Under the pieces are notes generated by a model, which ran no database searches, was not told the DNA's origin, and saw nothing but the letters and a program-made list of their open reading frames with translations. Below are positions 1 to 5,911 of a stretch of 11,437 nt of DNA, one piece after another. Origin of the DNA: Candidatus Bathyarchaeota archaeon (GTDB lineage: Archaea > Thermoproteota > Bathyarchaeia > Bathyarchaeales > Bathycorpusculaceae); contig JAUUWK010000025.1 of NCBI GenBank assembly GCA_030589055.1, positions 1 to 11,437 on the forward strand. Direction: 5' to 3'. Numbering within the stretch: position 1 is the first letter of the stretch; every line of letters starts with the position of its first letter. Position numbers and translations under genes: made by a program.

Positions 1-533
1 ATCTGAGTTCATTATCGATATGGGTCGCAAAAAAACTTCGGAAAACGGAAAAGAAAAAAAGGGAAAGCCAATCGCAAATCACGTGTTCTCAAAGTGCGGG
101 TGCAAACTGAAAAGGCAACAGCTACTTAAGTCACGGGCACGAATAAAGAGAGGGAAATGCGTGGCAATAAATCTAGGCGTTGCTTTGATGCAAATAGTTG
201 TGGGCATCATCGTTATAGCCCCGGTTTTATGGCTGTCGGGAAGAGCAGTTGTTGGAAAAGGAAAAAAGCAAAGTTCACCGCCGCTGTTTGGATAGTTATC
301 CTTGGCACCGTTATTGGCGCAATCTTTGGATTCCTCTTTGTAGGCGTTATCGCTTCTATCATCCAGCTGCTGATTTGGCTTGTATTAGTGAAACACTTCT
401 TTGACTGTGGATGGCTGAAGGCACTTGTGATCTCCATAATAGGGTAATTATCTTCGCAATAATAGTTTCGATATTGCTTTCAATTGGAATTGGTGGATCT
501 GATATCGTCCACAACAAAACCAGACTAATCCCC

Positions 534-539
534 TTTTTT
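534..539 (+). terminator. T6 tract, candidate archaeal terminator of the membrane-protein gene
   Basis: CCC followed by six T residues lies between the hydrophobic coding stretch and the uS15 promoter. Archaeal RNA polymerase commonly terminates at such T runs without a hairpin. No convincing stem precedes it. Its place fits the end of the upstream transcript, but a short T run can occur by chance. Confidence 0.35.
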
Positions 540-629
540 ATGTTTATCTTACCTGTAGCCAGCGAGACGTGCGCGTGTTCAAGAAAGGGAATAAAAATCT
601 ATTCGAGATTTCCGAAAAAAATCAATAAT

Positions 630-637
630 TTTAAATA
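630..637 (+). promoter_or_regulatory. TATA-like box of the uS15 gene
   Basis: TTTAAATA is preceded by a purine-rich stretch (GAAAAAAA, 614-621) that could act as a BRE. A start about 25 bases downstream would fall near 660, giving a leader of roughly 18 bases that includes the SD-like AAAGG at 666-670 before ATG 679. Spacing and composition fit an archaeal promoter. Confidence 0.55.
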
Positions 638-678
638 TTCGTCTACACTCGCTCATACATAGCGTAAAGGAATAAACG

Positions 679-1119
679 ATGCCACAGAAGAAAAAAGGAA
701 GATCTCATTCAATCAGACCGGTCAGCAAGCGGTCTCCAAGCTGGTGCAAATACCAGCCGGAAGAAGTAGAAGCCTTAGTCATTAAACTGGCAAAGGAAGG
801 ACACCCCGCAAGCAGAATAGGAACAATCCTAAGGGACCAATACGCAATTCCTTTAGTAAAACCCTTCACCGGAAAAGCAATAACGCAAACACTAGAAGAC
901 GCAGAGCTTGCACCTTCGATGCCGGAAGATCTTGGAAACTTGCTGAAAAAGGCTGCAAGACTTACCGTACACTTAGAAAAAAACAAAAAAGACCTTCACG
1001 ATAAAAGAGCCCTCCAAATTATCGAAGCAAAAATCTACAAACTCTCAAAATACTACAAACGCAAAGGGATCTTACCCCAAAACTGGAAATACCAAGCAAA
1101 AACAGTTACTATAGTTTAG
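679..1119 (+). CDS. rps15: 30S ribosomal protein uS15 (S15), archaeal type
   Basis: This is a primary 16S rRNA-binding protein of the small ribosomal subunit, needed early in platform assembly. The 146-residue product has the archaeal/eukaryotic layout: a basic N-terminal extension (PQKKKGRSHSIRP, about residues 2-14), a helical region with the SWCKYQPEEVEALVIKLAKEG stretch in two halves (about 21-41), and the conserved S15 core with PEDLGNLLKKAARL (about 82-95), LHDKRALQ (about 106-113) and the closing LSKYYKRKGILP. Length matches archaeal homologues of about 150 residues. ATG 679 lies eight bases after AAAGG and just after a TATA-like box, so the start is secure. It heads the informational block, but a gap of 460 bases and a separate promoter lie before the next plus-strand gene, so it is probably transcribed alone. 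Confidence 0.97.
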   Translation: MPQKKKGRSHSIRPVSKRSPSWCKYQPEEVEALVIKLAKEGHPASRIGTILRDQYAIPLVKPFTGKAITQTLEDAELAPSMPEDLGNLLKKAARLTVHLEKNKKDLHDKRALQIIEAKIYKLSKYYKRKGILPQNWKYQAKTVTIV

Positions 1120-1127
1120 CTACCCAT

Positions 1128-1398
1128 TTAGTCTTCATGCAACTTCTTCTGTCTGGGTTTGGGCACTGTGTTCTTGAGTAAGTTTGACAGTTTTCTTATC
1201 CATGGTTTGTTTCTCAGATGAGGTTTCATTTTCAACTCATCTGTAACGTAAACAATCATTCCGGTTTCTTTGATTTCCTTGGCTTTTCCCTCAGAAAGAT
1301 TCTTGTCGATTGCTACCTAGTCTTGCATCTTTCATGTGTTCAGGGACCAAATCTATTCTCTTCGGAGTTTTCCTTGTTCCCTTTGTGAGGTTCTTCAC
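1128..1398 (-). pseudogene. Unrecognised small gene with a one-base insertion
   Basis: I do not recognise the family. From GTG 1398 the minus strand reads VKNLTKGTRKTPKRIDLVPE, then HMKDARL, and would soon stop. Dropping one G at 1317/1316 (CTAGGTAGC) lets it continue as VAIDKNLSEGKAKEIKETG, then MIVYVTDELKMKP, and a very basic tail (WIRKLSNLLKNTVPKPRQKK) to TAA at 1130-1128. The total is 271 bases, that is 90 codons plus one base, including the stop. The joined product is about 89 residues, soluble, lysine-rich and without membrane segments. An in-frame TAA at 1413-1411 limits the 5' end. GTG 1407 is an alternative start, and no SD is visible. TTTTAAAG at 1444-1437 could be its TATA box. It fills most of the gap after uS15 and ends eight bases from the uS15 stop, convergent with it. 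Either a decayed gene or a single-base sequence error would explain it. Confidence 0.45.
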
Positions 1399-1482
1399 AT
1401 GAGACACTGGTTAAATTTAACAAGATTTTGACTACGCTTTAAAATGTATTCAAAGCTGCCTTAAGTAGAAGAAGACGCATAG

Positions 1483-1498
1483 GTTTCAACGTTGAAAC
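1483..1498. repeat. Perfect 16-base palindrome in the intergenic region
   Basis: GTTTCAACGTTGAAAC is exactly self-complementary (8 + 8 bases, no spacer). It lies between the minus-strand small gene (start 1398) and the TATA-like box of the DHH nuclease gene (1551). The zero-length loop and the position between divergent starts suit a binding site for a dimeric protein better than an RNA hairpin. It occurs once, so it is not a CRISPR array. The regulator is unknown. Confidence 0.5.
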
Positions 1499-1550
1499 TG
1501 TAGGGGTCTGAATTTTCTTCACCGGAAAAATTTTAGGTGTATCGCCATTC

Positions 1551-1558
1551 TTAAATAA
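1551..1558 (+). promoter_or_regulatory. TATA-like box of the DHH nuclease gene
   Basis: TTAAATAA is centred about 26 bases before 1580. Transcription would begin close to GTG 1580 or a few bases before ATG 1589, leaving almost no leader. No SD-like sequence precedes either start (CTTGCCTATTCGTGGTGTTT), so the mRNA is probably leaderless or nearly so. Confidence 0.45.
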
Positions 1559-1588
1559 AGCAGTCTCTCTTGCCTATTCGTGGTGTTT

Positions 1589-3040
1589 ATGAGTCTAGAT
1601 GAGAAGCAAATCGCAGATTTTTTGAGTTCAGCTTCACAGGCTGCTGAAACAGTTTTGGAGACTGTTAAGGAAAATGGGGTTATTCATGTTTTTTCGCATT
1701 TTGATACTGATGGGCTTTCGGCTGCTGGAATTGTTGGAAGAGCTTTGTTTAGGCTTGACGCAAAATTTCGCGTTAGGATAACCCAGTGGATTGACGAGAA
1801 GATTATAGGGGAAATCCTCTCTGAAAAGCCGCAGCTGATAGTTTTCACGGATTTGGGAAGCGGTTACATCGACTTGTTAAGTGAGAAGCTTGCAGATCTT
1901 AAAATTCTAATTCTAGACCACCATCAAATAAGCGGAGAAGCCACAGCTAATATCGTTCATGTAAACCCCCATCTATATGGGATAGATGGGGCGCGAGACA
2001 TTAGCGGTTCAGGTGTTGCGTATTTTACAGCCAGAGCTATGGATAAGGCTAACGTTGATTCAGCTCCCATAGCTGTGGTTGGAGCCCTCGGAGACCTACA
2101 GGACAAGTATGACCAGCGCATGCTCGGAGGATTAAACGGAAAAATAGTTGAAGACGCAAAAAGCACCGGGCTTCTAACGGTTGAAAAAGACCTAATATTT
2201 TTTGGCAGAGAAACACGTCCCATTCACAGAACTTTGGCTTCTACAACCAGCCCGTTCATCCCAGGCATAAGCGGTGGGGAGGACAAGAGTCTTGCTTTTC
2301 TAGTAAGCCTAGACATTAGACCGAAGCATAATGATAAATGGAGAGCTTTGAGGGATCTTTCTGAAGAGGAGAAGAAAAGATTGTGTTCAGCTCTTGCAGA
2401 TTATTTACTGTCAAGAGGTTTACACTATAAAGTTTCAAATCTTATTGGACACGTTTACATTTTGAACCGCGAGGAACCATGGACTCCGCTTAGAGATGCA
2501 AGGGAATTCTCTGTTTTGCTGAACGCAACTGGACGCATGAACAAGCCTGGTCTTGGTGTAGCTGTGTGCATGGGTGATAGAGGCTCAGCCCTGGAAGAAG
2601 CAAACAAAGTTTTGGGAAGGTATAGAAGAACAATCGGTAAGCATCTGGGATGGGTTATGGAAAAGCCTGAAAGGATGGAAGAATTGGAAAACATATTTGT
2701 TGTTAACGGTGAAGATTACATAGAAGACAAAATAGTAGGGGCAATCTCATCCATTCTCTCAACAAGCCTCCCAAATCCTGAAAAACCGTTAATCATGTAC
2801 GCAAATATTATAGAGGAAGAGGCAGCGAAGTTTTCGGCAAGAACTGTGGATATGGTAACCAATATGGGAGTCAACCTTGGAGACGTTATGCAGGCTGCTG
2901 CTGAAAAATGCCAGGGGAAAGGCGGAGGGCACAACGTAGCAGCTGGAGCACAAGTTCCCTTGGAAAACGTTACCACTTTCATAGAAATTGTTAACGAGCT
3001 AGTTGGAAAACAGTTGAAAGGCGAGAAAATTGGAAGCTGA
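1589..3040 (+). CDS. DHH-family single-strand exonuclease, archaeal GAN/RecJ-like
   Basis: Members of this family are Mn/Mg-dependent phosphoesterases. The archaeal GAN/RecJ-like proteins bind GINS in the replicative helicase complex and degrade single-stranded nucleic acid. From ATG 1589 the product has 483 residues, close to the usual 460-490. The DHH domain shows HFDTDG at about 37-42, VFTDLG at about 85-90, LDHH at about 109-112 and GDLQD at about 168-172, so the metal-binding aspartates and histidines are present. The C-terminal DHHA1 substrate-binding domain carries GGGHNVAAG at about 445-453. GTG 1580 is an alternative start adding three residues; I prefer ATG because neither start has an SD. 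The 3' end overlaps the Pcc1 gene by 11 bases, indicating translational coupling. uS15, this nuclease, Pcc1 and eS1 often lie together in archaea (general knowledge). A RecJ-like role other than GINS-bound GAN cannot be excluded. Confidence 0.9.
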   Translation: MSLDEKQIADFLSSASQAAETVLETVKENGVIHVFSHFDTDGLSAAGIVGRALFRLDAKFRVRITQWIDEKIIGEILSEKPQLIVFTDLGSGYIDLLSEKLADLKILILDHHQISGEATANIVHVNPHLYGIDGARDISGSGVAYFTARAMDKANVDSAPIAVVGALGDLQDKYDQRMLGGLNGKIVEDAKSTGLLTVEKDLIFFGRETRPIHRTLASTTSPFIPGISGGEDKSLAFLVSLDIRPKHNDKWRALRDLSEEEKKRLCSALADYLLSRGLHYKVSNLIGHVYILNREEPWTPLRDAREFSVLLNATGRMNKPGLGVAVCMGDRGSALEEANKVLGRYRRTIGKHLGWVMEKPERMEELENIFVVNGEDYIEDKIVGAISSILSTSLPNPEKPLIMYANIIEEEAAKFSARTVDMVTNMGVNLGDVMQAAAEKCQGKGGGHNVAAGAQVPLENVTTFIEIVNELVGKQLKGEKIGS

Positions 3041-3278
3041 AATCACACTCGAGTATGATGATGCTAGAGACGCAGAAGCCGTGGCAAAAGCTGTTTCGCC
3101 AGATAACTTCAAAGTACCACCTAGTCTATCAATTGAAACAAAGAGTAAAGAAAACAAGGTCATCACGTATATAGAATGCAAAAGGAGGATTTCAACATTT
3201 ATCGCTACAATCGACGATCTACTATTCTGTGTCTCAACAGCCGAAAAAACTCTTCAAACAGCAAAGAAGCTTATGTAA
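3030..3278 (+). CDS. pcc1: KEOPS complex subunit Pcc1
   Basis: Pcc1 is the small dimerising subunit of KEOPS, which transfers threonylcarbamoyl to A37 of ANN-decoding tRNAs (t6A). It contacts the Kae1 catalytic subunit. The 82-residue length is typical. Diagnostic stretches are the N-terminal strand EAEITLEYDDARDAEAVAKA, the following SPDN at about residues 23-26, and the late strand with FIATIDDLL at about 57-65, followed by the C-terminal helix. The start is TTG 3030, inside the last codons of the nuclease gene (11-base overlap). AGGCGAG at 3019-3025 is a weak SD close by, and the family's normal N-terminus begins right at this TTG, so a later start would remove the first strand. Expression is probably coupled to the nuclease. 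No other KEOPS subunit is in the window. Confidence 0.88.
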   Translation: MEAEITLEYDDARDAEAVAKAVSPDNFKVPPSLSIETKSKENKVITYIECKRRISTFIATIDDLLFCVSTAEKTLQTAKKLM

Positions 3279-3310
3279 GAAGCTGTTCTTTTCCAAATCT
3301 AATCGTAAGG

Positions 3311-3318
3311 TTAAATAG
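3311..3318 (+). promoter_or_regulatory. TATA-like box of the seryl-tRNA synthetase gene
   Basis: TTAAATAG in the 97-base gap after pcc1, with the purine-containing GTAAGG just upstream as a possible BRE. Transcription would begin near 3340, about 35 bases before ATG 3376. A second A/T-rich stretch (TAAATTTA, 3330-3337) is a weaker alternative. Confidence 0.4.
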
Positions 3319-3375
3319 ATATTCTATTGTAAATTTAGAAGCTAACCCACAAACAAGCAAAATGCACGTGAGAAA

Positions 3376-4665
3376 ATGCTCGATATTAAACTTATTCGTG
3401 AAAACCCTGAACTCGTAAGGAACAATCTGAAGAAGAGAGAAGACCCTGAAAACCTGAAAATGCTCGATGGGTTTATCGAGTATGACAAGAAGTGGCGGAG
3501 ATTTCTAACGAAATTAAATGAGCTTCGACATGAAAGAAAATTGCTAACAACAGATATTGCAACATTGAAGAAGAAAGGAAAAGATGCCAGCGACAAAATC
3601 TCAAAGGCGAAAAAAATCGACACAAAGATCACGGCCTTAGAAAAACAGGTAAATGAACTAGAAGAGAAATCGCATTATTATCTCATGCGGATTCCAAACC
3701 TCTTGCATGAATCGGTTCCCATTGGCAAAGATGAGCAAGATAATGTTACAGTGAGGACGTGGGGTGAAATACCCAAGTTCAGCTTTCCTGTGAAAGATCA
3801 TATAGATTTAGGACTAGACCTAGACATAATGGACATTGAAAGAGCGGGAAAAGTCGCAGGAGCTAGATTCTTCTACTTAAAAAGAGAGAGCGTTCTCCTT
3901 GATATGGCCTTGCTGAGCTTCGCACTAGAAGAAATGATCAAGAAGGGGTTTACACCGATAGAGCCGCCCTTTCTCATGAAGCGCAAACCGTATGAAGGAG
4001 TTGTAGCGCTAAGTGATTTCGAAAAAGACTTGTATAAACTTGAAGACGAAGACTTGTACTTGATTGCAACTTCGGAGCATCCCATGGCGGCAATGTTTAT
4101 GAATGAAGTATTGAAGGTAGAAGACCTGCCGCTTAAATTTGTTGGAGTAAGCCCGAACTTCAGAAGAGAGGCTGGAGCACATGGCAAAGATACACGTGGA
4201 GTCTTCCGTACGCATCAATTCAATAAAGTTGAACAGTTTGTCTTTTGTAGACCCGAAGATTCATGGAAGATTCATGAGGAACTAATACGGAACGCTGAGG
4301 AGCTTGTTCAAAAACTTGGTCTGCCCTACCGCATTGTAAATGATTGCACAGGCGACATCGGAACAGTTGCTGCCAAAAAATATGACATAGAGGTTTGGAT
4401 GCCCGCTCAAAATGCGTATAGAGAAATAATTTCATGTAGCAACTGCACAGATTATCAAGCCAGAAGGCTGAACATCAGGTATAGGGAGAAGGAGGGTGCA
4501 CCAACAAAAGGGTTTGTGCACACTTTGAATTCGACGGCTTTAGCCACTGGTAGAACGATGGTTGCAATACTTGAAACCTATCAGCAAAAAGATGGCTCTG
4601 TTATTGTTCCAAGAGTTTTAAGGAAGTACATGGGTGGCATAGAAAAAATAGAGCCGAAACGGTAA
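3376..4665 (+). CDS. serS: Seryl-tRNA synthetase, canonical class II type
   Basis: It charges tRNA-Ser (and tRNA-Sec where present) with serine in the cytoplasm. The product has 429 residues, a normal length. The N-terminal 110 or so residues are charged and heptad-like (REDPENLKMLDGF, then ELRHERKLL, then a Lys/Glu-rich stretch), forming the long antiparallel coiled coil that grips the tRNA-Ser variable arm. The class II core follows: TSEHPMAAMF at about 232, motif 2 with NFRREAGAHGKDTRGVFRTH from about 261, and motif 3 with TGRTMVAILE from about 391 and RVLRKYMGG near the end. This is the widespread bacterial/archaeal form, not the divergent zinc-dependent SerRS of some methanogens. ATG 3376 follows a short-spaced, weak SD (GTGAG). 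The gene has its own promoter and sits between pcc1 and the eS1 gene. Confidence 0.97.
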   Translation: MLDIKLIRENPELVRNNLKKREDPENLKMLDGFIEYDKKWRRFLTKLNELRHERKLLTTDIATLKKKGKDASDKISKAKKIDTKITALEKQVNELEEKSHYYLMRIPNLLHESVPIGKDEQDNVTVRTWGEIPKFSFPVKDHIDLGLDLDIMDIERAGKVAGARFFYLKRESVLLDMALLSFALEEMIKKGFTPIEPPFLMKRKPYEGVVALSDFEKDLYKLEDEDLYLIATSEHPMAAMFMNEVLKVEDLPLKFVGVSPNFRREAGAHGKDTRGVFRTHQFNKVEQFVFCRPEDSWKIHEELIRNAEELVQKLGLPYRIVNDCTGDIGTVAAKKYDIEVWMPAQNAYREIISCSNCTDYQARRLNIRYREKEGAPTKGFVHTLNSTALATGRTMVAILETYQQKDGSVIVPRVLRKYMGGIEKIEPKR

Positions 4666-4668
4666 AGC

Positions 4669-4676
4669 TTTTAATA
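4669..4676 (+). promoter_or_regulatory. TATA-like box of the eS1/S3Ae gene
   Basis: TTTTAATA starts four bases after the serS stop codon. Transcription from about 4698 would give a leader of roughly 18 bases that just includes the GGAGGG SD at 4705-4710. The tight fit between box, SD and start codon supports a separate promoter, though readthrough from serS is also possible. Confidence 0.45.
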
Positions 4677-4715
4677 CTATGATGCGGATTTTCAAGCTAC
4701 ATTTGGAGGGTAAAC

Positions 4716-5345
4716 TTGTCCTCGAGAAAAAGAAAGCGTTTAAAAGATAAATGGCGTGCCAAATCATGGTACACCGTACTGGCTCCATCATACTTCGGAA
4801 ACGTAGAGTTAGGAGCCGTACCAGTTGCGGAACCGGAAAAACTAGTTGGAAGAGTAATTGACTCCACGTTATACGAGATCACAAACGATTTTGCCCACCA
4901 ATATTTGAAAATGCATTTCCAGATAACCGAAGTTGAAGGTAAAACTGCCCGCACAATGTTTAAGGGACATGAATATTCCCCGGATTATTTGCGAAGCCTT
5001 GTCAGGCGAAGAACAACAAAGGTTGAGGGGCTGTTCGATGTCACAACGAAGGACGGATACAAACTACGGGTAGCTGTTTGCGCTTTCACGCTTTCAAGGA
5101 TTAAGACGTCGCAGGAGCAAATCATACGCAAAATAATGAGGAAAATTGTTAAGGAAAAAGCTTCAATACTTACCTTAGACCAGTTTGCCCAAGAAGTAGT
5201 TCTTGGAAAAATAGCGTCAGACATTTACAATGAAGCTAAAAAGGTAGCTCCACTACGTCATGTGGGAGTTAACAAAACGAAGCTTTCTACTCCATTCGCA
5301 CAGTTGTTGCAGCTACAAGCGAAGATGGTAACCCAAAAGGCTTAG
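4716..5345 (+). CDS. rps3ae: 30S ribosomal protein eS1 (S3Ae)
   Basis: eS1 is an archaeal/eukaryotic small-subunit protein near the mRNA exit channel and platform. The 209-residue product matches the family length. Recognisable parts are the basic N-terminus (SSRKRKRLKDKWRAKSWYTV), APSYFGN at about residues 23-29, the KTARTMFKGHEYSPDYLRSL stretch and the RRTTKVEG turn in the middle, then the QIIRKIMRKIVKEKA helix. The start is TTG 4716, five bases after a strong GGAGGG (4705-4710). No ATG lies nearby in frame, and the family N-terminus begins here, so TTG is convincing. Its TAG stop (5343-5345) overlaps the TAA stop of the converging korC gene on the other strand, so the transcript must end inside korC. 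Confidence 0.96.
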   Translation: MSSRKRKRLKDKWRAKSWYTVLAPSYFGNVELGAVPVAEPEKLVGRVIDSTLYEITNDFAHQYLKMHFQITEVEGKTARTMFKGHEYSPDYLRSLVRRRTTKVEGLFDVTTKDGYKLRVAVCAFTLSRIKTSQEQIIRKIMRKIVKEKASILTLDQFAQEVVLGKIASDIYNEAKKVAPLRHVGVNKTKLSTPFAQLLQLQAKMVTQKA

Positions 5346-5896
5346 GAAGCTTTAGCTTCTAAAAGATTTTTCCCGTGTTCGTAACCTTTTTCGAAGGCTG
5401 ATAAGTTCAATTCTATAAATGCTTTTGGAATATTACGCCTTATAGATTCTTTCAACTGCTCTACATTAAACAGATTTGTTAATGCTGCAAGGGCTCCTAT
5501 CATGACAACGTTTGCAGTTATTTTTTTACCGAGTTCTTCAGCGATTCTTGTTGCAGGAACCTCGTAGATCTTGGCTTTTGAGTTCTTCCTCTGGTTTGGA
5601 ACCAAATCTGGATCCACTATAAGTATGCCGGTTTCCTTCAAGTCGTCAATATACCCTAAGTATGCTTCTTGGGACATAGCAACCAGAATGTCGGGATGCT
5701 CAACCTTTGGAAAGTCTATGTCTTCGTCAGAAATTATCACCTCTGACCTGCAACGGCCTCCTCTCGATTCTGGACCGTAAGACGCTGTTTGAATGGCGTT
5801 TTTATCTCCGTATACGCAGGAGGCTGTAGCCAGAATCAAACCAGTCCTTATGATTCCTTGTCCGCCAAAACCGCCGATACGGATTTCCACACGCAC
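5342..5896 (-). CDS. korC: 2-oxoacid:ferredoxin oxidoreductase, gamma subunit (KorC-like)
   Basis: This is the gamma subunit/domain of CoA-dependent 2-oxoacid:ferredoxin oxidoreductases, which contributes to CoA binding and subunit assembly. The product has 184 residues, normal for a free gamma subunit. It opens with a glycine-rich motif (GGFGGQG, residues 8-14) and carries the family signature SYGPESRGGRCRSEV (39-53), then DFPKVEHPDILVAMSQEAY. The start is GTG 5896, eight bases after GGAGG on the minus strand. No ATG fits, and the start gives the usual N-terminus. It is the last gene of the operon, 15 bases after korB. Its TAA stop (5344-5342) overlaps the eS1 stop on the opposite strand. 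Substrate (2-oxoglutarate or branched-chain 2-oxoacids) cannot be told from this subunit. Confidence 0.92.
   Translation of the reverse strand: MRVEIRIGGFGGQGIIRTGLILATASCVYGDKNAIQTASYGPESRGGRCRSEVIISDEDIDFPKVEHPDILVAMSQEAYLGYIDDLKETGILIVDPDLVPNQRKNSKAKIYEVPATRIAEELGKKITANVVMIGALAALTNLFNVEQLKESIRRNIPKAFIELNLSAFEKGYEHGKNLLEAKAS
5346..5371 (+). terminator. Small inverted repeat plus T5 tract after eS1
   Basis: GAAGCT-TT-AGCTTC (5346-5359) is an exact inverted repeat placed directly after the eS1 stop codon. Seven bases later comes a run of five T (5367-5371). The repeat could fold as a five-base-pair stem with a four-base loop. Together they could stop the eS1 transcript. They lie within the last codons of korC on the other strand, so protein coding (LEAKAS) may explain part of the pattern. 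Confidence 0.35.
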
Positions 5897-5911
5897 AATT
5901 CTAGCCTCCAG

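Larger units (their letters stand above)
161..662 (+). pseudogene. Small multi-pass membrane protein gene, broken by two -1 frame changes
   Basis: Function is unknown. Read through two frame changes, the region encodes a hydrophobic protein. The first piece starts at GTG 161, six bases after the SD-like GAGAGGG at 148-154, and gives a membrane segment with IAPVLWLSGRAVVG. After the A6 run at 262-267 the frame moves by -1, giving AKFTAAVWIVILG and two further hydrophobic stretches ending in VKHFFDCGWLKALVISIIG. A TAA at 445-447 ends that frame, but the next -1 frame continues as a fourth hydrophobic stretch (VIIFAIIVSILLSIGIGG). The three pieces join without loss or duplication, and the joined protein resembles small four-helix membrane proteins I associate with Bathyarchaeia-type archaea (memory, not a search). 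The last frame stays open to TAG at 660-662, beyond a T6 tract and into the uS15 promoter, so the original end was probably near 500-530. It may be a decayed gene, a sequence with two homopolymer errors, or in part a recoded gene. Confidence 0.55.

Noticed and set aside
20..160. Open frame upstream of GTG 161 that would add 47 residues to the membrane protein
   Set aside because: The extension is a lysine-rich, low-complexity reading of A-rich DNA with no SD before its ATG, whereas GTG 161 has GAGAGGG six bases upstream and opens directly into a membrane segment.
705..986. 93-residue open frame antisense to uS15
   Set aside because: It mirrors a certain ribosomal protein gene and has no SD or recognisable domain.
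1411..1420. TTAAATTTAA as promoter of the minus-strand small gene
   Set aside because: It would place the transcript start near 1390, inside the proposed coding region; the box at 1437-1444 fits better.
1483..1498. CRISPR repeat (GTTTCAAC/GTTGAAAC resembles repeat ends)
   Set aside because: Only one copy is present, with no regular spacing or second repeat anywhere in the window.
3176..3418. 80-residue plus-strand frame across the end of pcc1 and start of serS
   Set aside because: It overlaps two well-supported genes in another frame and shows no protein-like pattern.
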